NCBI GenBank assembly: GCA_958295785.1
Contig: OY282377.1
Span: forward strand, 1,626,394 to 1,690,393
Source: an uncultured Latescibacterota bacterium
GTDB taxonomy: Bacteria; Latescibacterota; UBA2968
Length of the DNA stretch: 64,000 bases
Reading direction: 5' to 3'
Position 1 is the first letter of the stretch. Each line of letters starts with the position of its first letter. This document shows positions 17,875 to 27,711 of this stretch, one piece after another. The position numbers were made by a program, and so were the translations under genes. Below the pieces are notes generated by a model that saw only the letters and a list, made by a program, of their open reading frames with translations, did not search any database and was not told the DNA's origin.

Positions 17875-19854
17875 ATGGCGAGAAGGAAAAAGACGAACAA
17901 CTCGCGCAGGAGTAGGCCGACTTCGCGGCGGGAGCGGCGGCGGGTGTCCTCGGAGGAGCGAGCGTCATGGCGCGAACTAACTCGGCGGGATGTTTTGGGC
18001 ATCCTCGCGCTCGGTTTGTCGGTGGGCGTTTGTTATTTGCCGGCTGTGTTGTGGGGCGGGTTTGTGTGGGATGATCGGGTGTTCACCGAGGCCGAGCCTG
18101 TACGAGATGGGGTTGGCGGCCTGTGGCGGATCTGGTTCTCGCCGAGCGACATCACGAGCGAGGGGCACTATTGGCCGTTGACTTATACGAGTTTTTGGAT
18201 TGAGCACGAGTTGTGGGGGTTCGACCCGACTGGGTATCACATCGTCAATGTGGTGCTACATCTCGCCAACACTCTGCTGTTGTGGTGCTTGCTGGCGCGG
18301 TTGGTCGTGCCCGGCGCGTGGGTCATTGCCGCGGTGTTTGCGGTGCATCCCTTGCACGTCGAATCTGTGGCGTGGGTGATCGAGCGCAAGGACGTGCTTT
18401 CGGGGGTGTTCTATCTGACCGCGTTTTTGACTTATGTTCGCTTTGTGGCGTCAAAGGCGGGATGGCGTCACTACTTTCTCGCACTCGCGCTGTTTGTACT
18501 CGGGATGTTGTGCAAGTCCATTGTCGTTACGCTGCCGGTGGCGTTGTTGATCTATCATTGGTGGCAACATGGTCGCATAATCGGCGCGGATGTGCTTGGG
18601 CTGCTGCCGTTCTTCGCAGTGGGGTTGGGCATTGTGATCGCGGATATGTCCTACTACGAGGAGGATATTGCGATTGGTTATTCGCCACTCGAGCGGGTGC
18701 TCATTGCAGCGCGTGCCCTGTGGTTTTACGCAGGGAAATTGCTGTGCCCGGTCGGGCTGGCGGTCATCTATCCCCATTGGGAAATTGGGGTTGCAGACCC
18801 GATAGCGTGGGGCTATGTCGCAGCCGGTTTTGCGGTGGTCGCGGCACTTTATCGCTTTCGGCATCGGATCGGGCGCGGGCCACTTGCCGGCGCGCTGTTC
18901 TTTGCGGTGACATTGTCGCCCGTGCTCGGGTTGATCGACTACGGATACATGCAGTTTTCCTTTGTTGCGGATCGCTATCAGTATTTGGCCGGCATCGGCG
19001 TGTTGGCGGTCGTTGTCAGCGCGGCGGTGCATTATGCGGGCAGGCTACCGGGCGCGTGGCAACGGGTCATCCCCATCATCGCACTGGGAACCCTGGGAAT
19101 CCTGGGGACGCTAACTTGGCGTCACGCAAGCATTTATCGGGATGAGTTGACGTTCTTCAACCACATCATCGCGCACAACCCCACAGCGCGAAACGCGCAC
19201 CTCAATCTGGGCAAGGCCCTGTTCGAGTCCGGGCGCAGGGAAGACGGCCTCGCTGCCATCCAAACCGCGGTGGCACAACGGCCCACCTCCTTCAAGGCAC
19301 ATCTCAGCGCGGGGCTGATGCTCATGCACTTGTCGCGTTTCGACGAGGCCGAGCGACACTTGCGTCGGGCCGTGGAACTCGATCCCAACCACCGAGACGC
19401 GCACTACAGCGCGGGCATGGTGCTTTCAAGGATGGACCGCATTGACGAGGCAGAACAACACTACCTCCGCACTGTGGAAATCGATCCGTCCCATTTTGAA
19501 GCACTGACCAACCTCGGTGCCCTGCTCATAAGCGCGAGCCGGTTCGAGGACGCAGCACACCACTTGCGCCGCGCCTTGCACATCAACCCGCGCGATTCAA
19601 AAGCCCTTCACAACTTGGCGTTGGCGCAACTGCGGCAAAAACATTACGCCGAAGCCCTCGCCCTCTATCGGCGCGTCGTCGCACTTATGCCCCGCAATGC
19701 ACGGGCTTATGCGGACATGGGCATCGCGCTCTACTATTTGGGCCGCGCTGCGGAAGCATTAGAGAGCCTCAACCGCGCGCTGTCTCTCGACCCCACGCTC
19801 GAAGACGCACGGGCCAACCGCGATGCAATACAGCAGGCAAAAACACGCAGATGA
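17875..19854 (+). CDS. TMTC-like GT-C glycosyltransferase/TPR membrane protein, copy 4
   Basis: 659 aa from ATG 17875 (MARRKKTNNSRR), preferred to the ATG at 17824 because all paralogs begin with this basic head. About ten spans follow, with WDDRVFTEAE in the first loop and HPLHVESVAWVIERKDVLS, then about six TPR units (AHLNLGKALFESGRREDG and others), one or two more than in copies 2 and 3. At DNA level it is clearly diverged from the 1-5 kb array, so it is an older paralog. It ends 16 bp before the GT22-like gene; this pairing supports a role in membrane protein glycosylation with lipid-linked sugars. Confidence 0.88.
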   Translation: MARRKKTNNSRRSRPTSRRERRRVSSEERASWRELTRRDVLGILALGLSVGVCYLPAVLWGGFVWDDRVFTEAEPVRDGVGGLWRIWFSPSDITSEGHYWPLTYTSFWIEHELWGFDPTGYHIVNVVLHLANTLLLWCLLARLVVPGAWVIAAVFAVHPLHVESVAWVIERKDVLSGVFYLTAFLTYVRFVASKAGWRHYFLALALFVLGMLCKSIVVTLPVALLIYHWWQHGRIIGADVLGLLPFFAVGLGIVIADMSYYEEDIAIGYSPLERVLIAARALWFYAGKLLCPVGLAVIYPHWEIGVADPIAWGYVAAGFAVVAALYRFRHRIGRGPLAGALFFAVTLSPVLGLIDYGYMQFSFVADRYQYLAGIGVLAVVVSAAVHYAGRLPGAWQRVIPIIALGTLGILGTLTWRHASIYRDELTFFNHIIAHNPTARNAHLNLGKALFESGRREDGLAAIQTAVAQRPTSFKAHLSAGLMLMHLSRFDEAERHLRRAVELDPNHRDAHYSAGMVLSRMDRIDEAEQHYLRTVEIDPSHFEALTNLGALLISASRFEDAAHHLRRALHINPRDSKALHNLALAQLRQKHYAEALALYRRVVALMPRNARAYADMGIALYYLGRAAEALESLNRALSLDPTLEDARANRDAIQQAKTRR

Positions 19855-19870
19855 ACGCAAGGGAAATAGC

Positions 19871-21520
19871 ATGGCAAAAAGCAAACGGACAAACAGACTG
19901 CGCCGCAGGCAGCAATCTCGACCGCGCTCGGTGTGGGATGTCGCGTTGCATTTGCAGACGCCCGATGAACCGGTGTGGAAATACCTGTGGGTCGTGCTCG
20001 CGTTGGCGTTTGCGGCGCGGGCGACTGTCGCGTTGGCGGGCGATTTCATGCTGCATCCCGACGAGATCATGCAATACTTGGAGCCGGCGCATCGGTTGGT
20101 TTTTGGCAATGGCGTTATCTACTGGGAATTTTTCTACGGCGCCCGCTCATGGCTGGTGCCCGGCTCGGTCGCTGGCGTGCTCGCGCTGTTCAAGGGGGTC
20201 GGCCTCGGCGCGCCGGGCTGGTATGTCGGTGGGGTCGAGTTGATGTTTTGCGCGGTTTCTCTGCTGATTCCGGGGGGGATGTACTTTTTGGCGCGCCGGC
20301 ACTTCGGCGAAATTGCGGCGCGGGTCGCGCTGATCGCCGGTGCGTTTTGGTACGAATTGGTCGGTTTTGCCCACAAGCCGATGACCGAGTTCATTGCGAC
20401 CGCCTTGTTGATGGCGTTGCTCGCCCTGTGCGTGCGTCCGTTAAAACCGAGGATCGCGTGGTTGGTGGCCTTGCTCGCGGTGCTGGCAGCGGCGATACGG
20501 ATGCAGTACGCGCCGCTCGCGCTCGCGGTGCTCGGCCTGTATTTTTTTCGTTTGGGAAAGGGATCGAGAATGCGACTCGCGGTCGCTGTGGTCGCGTTCT
20601 TCCTCGCGGTCGGGGTATTCGACGCGGCGACGTGGGACGCCGGCTTGTTTCACTCGTATTTTACCAATATCCATTTCAACCTCGCGCTCGAGGATGCGCG
20701 TTCAGGCAGCAGCCCGGCGTATCAGTTCCTCTCGTGGCTTTTGTTCGCCAGCGGGGGGCTTTTCCCGCTGTGCGTTGCGCCGGCCCTGCGCGATCTGCGC
20801 CGCTATGGGTTCTCGCTCGCGCTCATCGCCTTGGTTCTGATCATCCATTCCGCCGAAGCCCACAAAGAGTACCGCTTTGTCTTTGTCGTCATTCCGCTCT
20901 ATTTGCTCATCGGCGCGGATGTCGTGGCGCGACTCGCCGGGCGCGTGGGCAAGCCGATTTGGACGTACGGATTGGCCGGTGCCGCGTTTGCGGCGGTTTC
21001 CCTGGCCGGAATTTTGAACGCCTTGCCCAAGCAGGACGAAGCGTACCGGCTGATTTACGCGCCCGAGAAAGTGCCCGTCCGGTTCATCCGCAACCAAGAC
21101 CCCGGTTTCGCCGCGTACCGCTATCTGGCCAGCGCGCCCAATGTCGTCGCCGTGTGGCATGTGGATCGGGCGTATTTCGACCTTCCAGGCTATTATTATT
21201 TGCATCGCAAAATACCGTTTTACGACGCCGCCACCGGGCCGAATAGCAACATACAAAAGGATGTGGCAACGCTCCACGCCTCGGTCAGCCACCTCGTATC
21301 CGAGGCCCCAAACCTCGCCGCGCCCGGCTATGTGGTGGAGAAGGCGTTTGGCGATCTCCGCATTTTGCGCCGTGCGGAAAACGCATCCCCAGTCCGGCAA
21401 TGGCAAAACTTCACCCCGACCCTGACCGGCGATCTCGCCGATCAGATCATGCGGCGGATGGGGCCCGATGTTCCATCTCCCCCGGTCAATAACAATATCC
21501 GTTTTGTCGCGCAGGAATGA
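19871..21520 (+). CDS. GT22 (ALG9/PIG-B-like) mannosyltransferase-family membrane protein
   Basis: 549 aa from ATG 19871 with AAGGGA upstream. After a basic head the first loop contains HPDEIMQYLEPAHRLVFG, the GT22 signature, and the later luminal/periplasmic motif HKEYRFVFVVIPL matches HKE-x-RF of the same family. About ten hydrophobic segments. GT22 enzymes transfer a sugar, usually mannose, from a polyprenyl phosphate donor. The gene is 16 bp behind TMTC copy 4 and 10 bp before a DUF167 gene, so the three form an operon. The last ~35 codons are duplicated at 28619. Confidence 0.85.
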   Translation: MAKSKRTNRLRRRQQSRPRSVWDVALHLQTPDEPVWKYLWVVLALAFAARATVALAGDFMLHPDEIMQYLEPAHRLVFGNGVIYWEFFYGARSWLVPGSVAGVLALFKGVGLGAPGWYVGGVELMFCAVSLLIPGGMYFLARRHFGEIAARVALIAGAFWYELVGFAHKPMTEFIATALLMALLALCVRPLKPRIAWLVALLAVLAAAIRMQYAPLALAVLGLYFFRLGKGSRMRLAVAVVAFFLAVGVFDAATWDAGLFHSYFTNIHFNLALEDARSGSSPAYQFLSWLLFASGGLFPLCVAPALRDLRRYGFSLALIALVLIIHSAEAHKEYRFVFVVIPLYLLIGADVVARLAGRVGKPIWTYGLAGAAFAAVSLAGILNALPKQDEAYRLIYAPEKVPVRFIRNQDPGFAAYRYLASAPNVVAVWHVDRAYFDLPGYYYLHRKIPFYDAATGPNSNIQKDVATLHASVSHLVSEAPNLAAPGYVVEKAFGDLRILRRAENASPVRQWQNFTPTLTGDLADQIMRRMGPDVPSPPVNNNIRFVAQE

Positions 21521-21530
21521 GGGACGCGGT

Positions 21531-21788
21531 ATGACGTTGGACATCAAAGTATATCCCAAAGCGCGGCACAACAGCATTGAGGTTCAGGGCGCGCGCGTCA
21601 CAGTGCGCGTTGCGGCTGCGCCCGAGGGCGGCAAGGCCAATGACGCAGTGGTGGCATTATTGGCGAAGCGACTCGAGATCGGCAAAGGCAGGGTGCGGAT
21701 AGTGCGGGGGCACAAGGCGCGAAACAAGCGGCTGTGCATCGCTGGCCTGACTGCGGAACGGGTCTTCGCGCATCTGGCGGCGAAGTAG
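21531..21788 (+). CDS. DUF167/YggU-family protein
   Basis: 85 aa from ATG 21531. It has the family core PEGGKANDAVVALLAKRL (GG-x-AN motif) and the usual small alpha/beta size. The cellular role of YggU/DUF167 is unknown; it often accompanies membrane-protein genes. It follows the GT22 gene by 10 bp and is closed by a hairpin at 21821. A frameshifted duplicate lies at 28736-28991. Confidence 0.85.
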   Translation: MTLDIKVYPKARHNSIEVQGARVTVRVAAAPEGGKANDAVVALLAKRLEIGKGRVRIVRGHKARNKRLCIAGLTAERVFAHLAAK

Positions 21789-21820
21789 CGTTTGACGATT
21801 CGCGCCTGACCGACCCCCAA

Positions 21821-21878
21821 AAGCCCTCGCATAGCTTGGCCCCTAATCAATCCCTTCAGGGTCCGTATGCGAGGGCTT
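21821..21878. terminator. Hairpin terminator between convergent genes
   Basis: A perfect 13-bp stem, AAGCCCTCGCATA and its complement at 21866-21878, with a long loop of 32 bases that itself holds CCCTTCAGGG. It separates the DUF167 gene (+) from the propeller protein gene (-). On the minus strand TTTT follows the stem, so it serves that direction better. It was copied with the segmental duplication (29024-29081). Confidence 0.7.
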
Positions 21879-21912
21879 GTGTCGTTAGTGACGCTTTCTC
21901 ATGACCAACCGG

Positions 21913-24900
21913 TTAGGGAACCGCGTCAATCCGATAATCGTTGCCCACCCGAGTCACACGAAAGCCGTTCACATTGAGGCTACCAACGCAAATCCGGATA
22001 CTGCTGAAGGGGATATAGACGAAGCACCCACCGCCGACATTTCTAAACTCTCCACCGCCGATACTACAACTCTGGTTGGGACGTACGACCATCCCCGCAC
22101 TGCAAGCACCGAGACTACCCGTTGGTGGTGGCGGAGTACTACCGCTCACCGTGACGCGCACGCCGGTTGAGCAGTTGTTGCCGGTATTGCTCTCGCCGCT
22201 GACGCTTGCCACGCACGCGCCGTAGTAATACGTGCCAGAACTCGATGGGGCAGTCAGGCTGATCGACTCAGAACTGGTCGCCGAAGCCGCAAGCCCGCTG
22301 ACCGAATCCGTGCCGACTTCTGTATCGCTTGTCGAGATCGTCGAATTTGACGAGCGGTAATAGCGCAGGGTCGTCGAGGCTGACCGTCCCGTACCCGAGT
22401 TGCGAACGGTCGCTCTCAGGGTGAAAGATTGCCCGGTTGTCAGCGTGTTGTCGCTGACCGAAGGCGATTGAACAATCAGATCGGGACGACTACTGCCACC
22501 ACCACCGCTGCCACTGCTCACCGTGACGCGCACGCCGGTTGAGCAGTTGTTATTGGCATTGCTCTCGCCGCTGACGCTTGCCACGCACGCGCCGTAGTAA
22601 TACGTCCCCGCACTCGAAGGCGCTCTCAGGCTGATCGACTCAGCACTGGTCGCCGAAGCCGACAGCCCACTCACGCTATCCGTGCCGACTTCTGTATCGC
22701 TTGTCGAGATCGTGGAATTGGACGAACGGTAATAGCGCAGGGTCGTCGAGGCTGACCGTCCCGTACCCGAGTTGCGAACCGTGGCACGCAGGGTAAAGGA
22801 TTGCCCGGTTGTCAGCGTGTTGTCGCTGACCGAAGGCGATTGAACAATCAGATCGGGACGACTACTGCCACCGCCGCCACCACTACTGATAGACCCTGAA
22901 GTATCCAGCGCGATGCCATACAGCCACTCCAATCCTGTGGTGACGAGGTCTTCAACATTGGAGCCATTGAGGTTGGCACGCTGAATCTTTCTCGTGCCCC
23001 TGTCCGTCCAGTACATCTTTCCGCGCCCCACATCCAGCGCGATGCCATATGGCCCCGACAATCCTGTGGTGATGAGATCTTCGACATTAGACCCATCCAG
23101 GTTGGCACGCTGAATCTTATCCGTGCCCCTGTCCGTCCAGTACATCTTTCCGCGCCCCACATCCAGCGCGATGCCAGTTGGCACCGACAATCCTTCTCGC
23201 CTGGTGATGAGGTCTTCGACATTGGACCCATCGAGGTTGGCACGCTGAATCTTAGCCGTGAGCCAGTTCGTCCAGTACATCTTTCCGCGCCCCACATCCA
23301 GCGCGATGCCATCTGGCCTCCTCAATCCTGTGGTGATGAGGTCTTCGACATTGGACCCATCGAGGTTGGCACGCTGAATCTTATCCGTGCCATAGTTCGT
23401 CCAGTACATCTTTCCGCGCCCCACATCCAGCGCGATGCCATATGGCCTCGACAATCCTGTGGTGATGAGGTCTTCGACATTGGACCCATCGAGGTTGGCA
23501 CGCTGAATCTTATCCGTGCCATTGTCCGTCCAGTACATCTTTCCGCGCCCCACATCCAGCGCGATGCCATACGGCCCCGACAATCCTTCTCGCCTGGTGA
23601 TGAGGTCTTCGACATTGGACCCATCGAGGTTGGCACGCTGAATCTTATCCCTGAAACCGTCCGTCCAGTACATCTTGGGCGTACCGCCCCCGCTGCCACT
23701 GTTCACCGTGACGCGCCCCCCATCCGAGCAGTTGTTATCGGAATTGCTCTCCCCGCTGACGCTTGCCACGCACGCGCCGTAGTAATACGTCCCCGCACTC
23801 GATGGGGCAGTCAGACTGATTGACTCAGCACTCGTGCCCGAAGCCGAAAGCCCGCTGACCGAATCCGTGCCGACTTCCGTATCACTCGCGGAGATCGTCG
23901 AATTGGACGAGCGGTAATAGCGCAAGGTCGTCGCGGCAGCCGAACCCGTGCCCGAGTTGCGAACTGTGGCGCGTAGGGTGAAGGTTTGCCCAGGCGTCAA
24001 GGTACTATCGCTGACAGAAGGCGATTCAACGATCAGGTCGGGACGACTACTGCCACCGCCAGGAGGCGATACTGGGCCGTCATAACTGCCGATAAAAATC
24101 AGAAAATCAGAAAAGTCTATCGCGCCATCTCTATTCAAATCATACCTAACTTGGTATCTGCCATCCCCACGCCTTGACCTATACTGCTCTGCAAACGCCA
24201 TAAAGTCGGAAAAGCCAACCGTGCCATTGCCATCAAAATCCGGCGTCCGGGCAGTCGTCGCATTAAACTCGATTCGGTTTGTCGTGGTGAGCATGTCGCT
24301 CGATGACGAGCTTTCAGAAAGCGTCACCGACGCAATACCAATGGAAAATTCCCTGCCCGTGACATTGGTCGCTGTGGTGAACTCTGCCCGTGTTAGAAAA
24401 CCAGAAGACAGCAATGTAACCGGCGGAGTCGCCGCGAAGTCAGTGCCCGTTGAAGCTCGAATTGGCAAGGTAAATGCGCTGTTCTCGGCTTTGTCAAAGG
24501 TCAGCAGAGTCGCATCAAAGTCAAAGCCGATTTGCATGCCGACCAAAGCAGTGGTCACGCCGGTTGCGAAAACTTCAATGGCAATTTTGGTGCCCTGTCC
24601 AGACACGGTGCCCGAGGTCACGGCATCATTTCGTTGATTGCCCGACCCGCCATTGGGAATCAAATCCAGCGACAGACGCGCATTGGCATTGGGGCCAGCG
24701 GCAACTTTTGCACGCTGTATCGCGTCATCCGAACGCCAGGCTTCTGCCTCGTCCTCGGCGAGCAGGCCGTGCAACCCCGCATCGCGCGCCTCGGCAATTT
24801 TCGCACGCAGGTCAGAACTCGGGGCAGATTCCCCAGGGGTCGCACCGGCAGTGACATCGGGTGAAGCAACGGCCTGATAGCCCACAAAGACCAGCACGGT

Positions 24901-24948
24901 CAATGCGGTCATCAACAAGCCCATTGCCACAATCCGTTTACTACGCAT
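21913..24948 (-). CDS. Secreted cohesin/dockerin/CARDB protein with YWTD propeller
   Basis: 1011 aa from ATG 24948, chosen because AAGGAG is correctly spaced and a signal peptide (residues 1-28) follows at once. Order: charged helix; cohesin-like beta domain (about 90-225); two EF-hand-like dockerin loops, DFDGNGTVGFSDF and DLNRDGAIDFSDF (about 228-285); one CARDB domain; six YWTD blades (about 405-670), enough for one closed six-blade propeller; two CARDB domains; and a Cys-containing C-terminal domain (CFVYIPF). Probably an extracellular adhesion or scaffold protein. Front and tail are nearly identical to the LRR paralog at 29116-32217. Confidence 0.85.
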   Translation of the reverse strand: MRSKRIVAMGLLMTALTVLVFVGYQAVASPDVTAGATPGESAPSSDLRAKIAEARDAGLHGLLAEDEAEAWRSDDAIQRAKVAAGPNANARLSLDLIPNGGSGNQRNDAVTSGTVSGQGTKIAIEVFATGVTTALVGMQIGFDFDATLLTFDKAENSAFTLPIRASTGTDFAATPPVTLLSSGFLTRAEFTTATNVTGREFSIGIASVTLSESSSSSDMLTTTNRIEFNATTARTPDFDGNGTVGFSDFMAFAEQYRSRRGDGRYQVRYDLNRDGAIDFSDFLIFIGSYDGPVSPPGGGSSRPDLIVESPSVSDSTLTPGQTFTLRATVRNSGTGSAAATTLRYYRSSNSTISASDTEVGTDSVSGLSASGTSAESISLTAPSSAGTYYYGACVASVSGESNSDNNCSDGGRVTVNSGSGGGTPKMYWTDGFRDKIQRANLDGSNVEDLITRREGLSGPYGIALDVGRGKMYWTDNGTDKIQRANLDGSNVEDLITTGLSRPYGIALDVGRGKMYWTNYGTDKIQRANLDGSNVEDLITTGLRRPDGIALDVGRGKMYWTNWLTAKIQRANLDGSNVEDLITRREGLSVPTGIALDVGRGKMYWTDRGTDKIQRANLDGSNVEDLITTGLSGPYGIALDVGRGKMYWTDRGTRKIQRANLNGSNVEDLVTTGLEWLYGIALDTSGSISSGGGGGSSRPDLIVQSPSVSDNTLTTGQSFTLRATVRNSGTGRSASTTLRYYRSSNSTISTSDTEVGTDSVSGLSASATSAESISLRAPSSAGTYYYGACVASVSGESNANNNCSTGVRVTVSSGSGGGGSSRPDLIVQSPSVSDNTLTTGQSFTLRATVRNSGTGRSASTTLRYYRSSNSTISTSDTEVGTDSVSGLAASATSSESISLTAPSSSGTYYYGACVASVSGESNTGNNCSTGVRVTVSGSTPPPPTGSLGACSAGMVVRPNQSCSIGGGEFRNVGGGCFVYIPFSSIRICVGSLNVNGFRVTRVGNDYRIDAVP
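22890..23680 (-). repeat. Six in-frame YWTD propeller repeats
   Basis: Six tandem coding units of 43-45 codons, each reading KMYWTD...KIQRANLDGSNVEDLIT...YGIALDVGRG, with most DNA positions identical between neighbours. Differences cluster at the blade-top residues (NGTD, NYGT, WLTA, RGTD, RGTR) and in an optional RREG insertion. The near identity points to recent expansion or ongoing homogenisation. Confidence 0.85.
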
Positions 24949-25045
24949 AGCTATCTCCTTTGCGTTGGGAATACAGGTGTCCATCTCACGAGTAGATGGA
25001 GGTCTTGACGAGAGGGAATATATAACCTGCCGAAAATAAAAAACA

Positions 25046-26137
25046 TAGGACTTACGCATGCTGAGTTAAAAAAGGGTGCAATTCCGTAAAATTTATCACT
25101 TTGAGGAGGTGTCAATGCGCCACCCGACGCGTTTGGATTCCTGTCAGTATCTGCTTAGCCGTCCCCTCAACGATACCCTGACCCCTTTCGCCGACCATAG
25201 CGAAGGGTTCAGTCATGATAGGATCAACCGCTATCTCGCCGGTGAGCGTATCCCACCCCGCTTGGTGTGGGAACACGTCAAAGACCACATCGCGCTGACG
25301 CCTGAAGGCGATGTGATCTTTGATGACCCGGTTTTAGACAAGCGACACGCGCGCAAGATCGCGTGAGTGCGTCGTCAATAGAGCGGCAACGCCCAAGGCG
25401 TCATCAATGGCATCGGGGTGGTCACATGTGTCTATGTCCATCCGCAACAGGATCGGTTCTGGCTGATTGACTATCGGATTTATGACCCGCAAGGCGATGG
25501 CAAAACCAAATTGGATCATCTCAAGGACATGCGCTCTGTGTTGGTCTATCAGAAGTGCCTCCCTTTTACCGGGGTCTTGATGGACAGTGGGTATGCGACC
25601 AAAACGGTCATGCGACACATAGAGCAGATGCAAAAAACCTATTATTGTCCTCTCAAGACGAACCGGCGCGTGGACCATTCGGCAGGCACAACCCCCTACC
25701 AGCGCGTAGATAGCTTAACTTGGACTCAAGCGCAACGCAAACAAGGCAAGCCAATTAAAATCAGAGGGTTTCCCAAAGACCACAAAGTGAAATGATTCCG
25801 GGTGGCGTCTTCTGATAGACGCACGGCGTAGGTCGTGACCAACGACCATGCTCAAAACGATTCTTCAGGGGTACAACAGGTGTGTCACCAAAGATGGAAA
25901 ATTGAGCCATTTCACCGCGAAGTCAAACAGGTGACCGGGCTTGAAAAGTGTCCATGTCGGTTGGCACGCATGGTACGAAATCATATTGGGTGTGCGATGT
26001 TCGTTTGGATTCGACTCGCGCAGGTGGCCTATCAAACAGGACAAACCATTTATCAAGTCAAATACCGAGGGCTGGCTGACTTCTTGAGACAACAACTCAA
26101 AGCACCTCATATTCCAATGGAGATTGCGTAAGTCCTA
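25046..26137 (+). mobile_element. IS701-like insertion sequence, copy 1
   Basis: 1092 bp bounded by inverted ends TAGGACTTACGCA and TGCGTAAGTCCTA. It carries one degenerate DDE transposase gene. It is inserted just upstream of the propeller-protein gene's start region. I see no clear target-site duplication. A near-identical copy is at 58446-59540 and a deleted one at 26145. Confidence 0.85.
25115..26131 (+). pseudogene. IS701-like transposase with four in-frame stops
   Basis: From ATG 25115 after GAGGAGG to TAA 26131 the frame is continuous (339 codons) but holds four stops: TGA and TAG in KIA*VRRQ*SGNAQ, TGA in KVK*FRVAS and TAG in TA*VVTN. DDE residues are recognisable: DDPVLDKRHARK (the paralog has DDTVLDK), the DSGYATK block, and RWKIEPFHREVKQVTGLEKC. 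Similar cyanobacterial-type transposases are usually filed under IS701; this assignment is from memory. Inactive. The first two stops are shared with the copy at 58515. Confidence 0.85.
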
Positions 26138-26144
26138 CAAAAAT

Positions 26145-26413
26145 AGTACTTACGCATGCTGAGTTAAAAAAGGGTGCAACTCCATAAAATGAATCGCCTT
26201 GAGGAGGTGTCAATGGACCGACCGACGCGTTTGGATTACTGTCAGTATCTGCTTAGCAGTCCCCTCAACGATACCCTGACCCATTTCGCCGACCATAGCG
26301 AGGCGATGTGATCTTTGATGACACGGTTTTAGACAAGCGACACGCACGCAAGATCGCGTTAGTGCGCTGTCAATATAGCGGCAACGCCCAAGGCGTCATC
26401 AACGGCATCGGGA
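26145..26413 (+). mobile_element. IS701-like relic, copy 2 (internally deleted, 3' truncated)
   Basis: Starts TAGTACTTACGCATGCTGAG like copy 1, then matches its first ~180 bp. About 100 bp are missing (between GACCATAGCGA and GGCGATGTGATC), and homology stops near 26413. It reads sense codons (KIALVRCQYSGNAQ) where copies 1 and 3 have stops, so it derives from an earlier, functional version. The 26414-26530 stretch after it shows nothing recognisable. Confidence 0.75.
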
Positions 26414-26530
26414 CAGTATCACTCACAACCAAACCACTCATCAACAAATCCACAACAGGGATATTCTCCTGGGAAACAGTATCATCCACCGCATACAAAA
26501 TCATAGTTGAACAAAAACCCAACATCACAA

Positions 26531-27460
26531 TAAGAAGCCCTAACATAAAGAAATCAAGCATCTGAAACAGATGAGAGAACAGCCGATAGAGAGGAACGCC
26601 TCATGGATGTCCGCTCTGCGTTCGTCGCGCACCCGCAGGCTGCCAAACTGCCGGAGCCAGGCCAGCGTCCGCTCAACGACCCACCGGTACACGCCCAACC
26701 CGCTGCCATGCTCTGTACCCCGCCGGGCGATCACCGGCCAGATGTGGCATGCACGCAGGGCCTTCCGGCACGCCTCCGAGTCATAGGCACGCGCCGCATA
26801 CAGCCGTTGGGGTCTGCGGCGCGAACGACCGCGTTTGCCTCTAACCGCAGGCACGGCGTCCACCCATGGCAACTATTGCGTCACATCTGGCCGGTTCGCC
26901 CCGGTCACAATCGCGGCCAAAGGCAGCCCGTTGGCATCGGTGATCCCATGATGCTTACGCCCGGGCTTGCGGCGGTCTGTGGGATTGGGGCCGGGTTTTC
27001 CCCCCAGCGCCTACCGCACGCAGGGAGGCGCTGTCCACGCAGGCACGAGACCCGTCCAGGCCATCGGCCGCTCGCAGTTTGGACAACAGCAGATGATGAA
27101 GCCGCTCCCACACGCCGGCGTCATGCCATGCCTTCAGACGACGCCAGCAGGTCATCCCGGAACCCCACCCCATCTCTTGGGGCAACCTCTCCCACGGGAT
27201 GCCGCTCTTCAGGACGAATAGAATGCCGGTCAACGCCTTGCGGTCGTCAATGCGCTTACGGCCAGGAAAGCGGAACCGTCCAGGCTTGGGAACCGGCAAA
27301 AGGGGGGCCCTTTTCCCAGAGTTCATCGCTCGCGAGGGGGTTGGACATTTGTCCCTCCTCGCCCGGTAAAAATGCCGGGCATGGACGTTGTAAGGGTTGG
27401 GCTGAGAAGAAAAGCGGCCTCTCACAAATCCATGGCAACGCTTTTTGTTAGGGACTCTAA
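26531..27460 (-). mobile_element. IS5-family insertion sequence (IS427-like), decayed
   Basis: About 930 bp with imperfect terminal repeats: TAAGAAGCCCTAACA at the left and, in reverse complement, TTAGAGTCCCTAACA at the right. One minus-strand transposase gene with several lesions. The same ends occur as a 118-bp internal-deletion form at 27712-27829 and as a solo end at 57378-57401. Confidence 0.8.
26540..27348 (-). pseudogene. IS5-like transposase, multiple frameshifts and a stop
   Basis: The original start is probably ATG 27348 (MSNPLASDELWEKG) after GAGGAGGGACAA. A shift in a C-run near 27306 moves to the frame VPKPGRFRFPGRKRIDDRKAL. A second shift near 27000 breaks after VDSASLRAVGAGGKTRP. 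A TAG follows LPLAAIVTGANRPDVTQ. The remaining fragment carries the second Asp (LPWVDAVPAVRGKRGR) and the Glu (YRWVVERTLAWLRQF). So all DDE residues are present but in separate frames, and the gene is dead. Confidence 0.82.
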
Positions 27461-27711
27461 ATATCATGGTAGATGTCAGATTCATTGCGTTTTGGATTTT
27501 CTGACGGGCAGGATCGGGAGGGGCCTGTCAGAAAAAAAAAGCAGTAAAGTCTGTATATTTTCGATTATTCGGTCGTTTTTTTCCTGGTATACAGAAGGAA
27601 GCGAAACCGGAAAGAGATCTGTCTGTTCCAAAAATTTTGTGAAAAAGCGATAGTCTATCGTCTTTTGTCCTAGCGCATGGAATACGAGCAATGGGGCATG
27701 GCGTCCTCCTC

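Noticed and set aside
25115-26131. Possible recoding of TGA/TAG as sense in the transposase
   Set aside because: Both TGA and TAG would need recoding; other genes in the window use TGA and TAG as normal stops with 4-bp overlaps, and the relic copy has sense codons there.
27497-27533. Hairpin TTCTGACGGGCAGG...CCTGTCAGAA
   Set aside because: Followed by A-run on the plus strand and no T-run on the minus strand, with no gene to end; left as chance structure in mobile-element debris.
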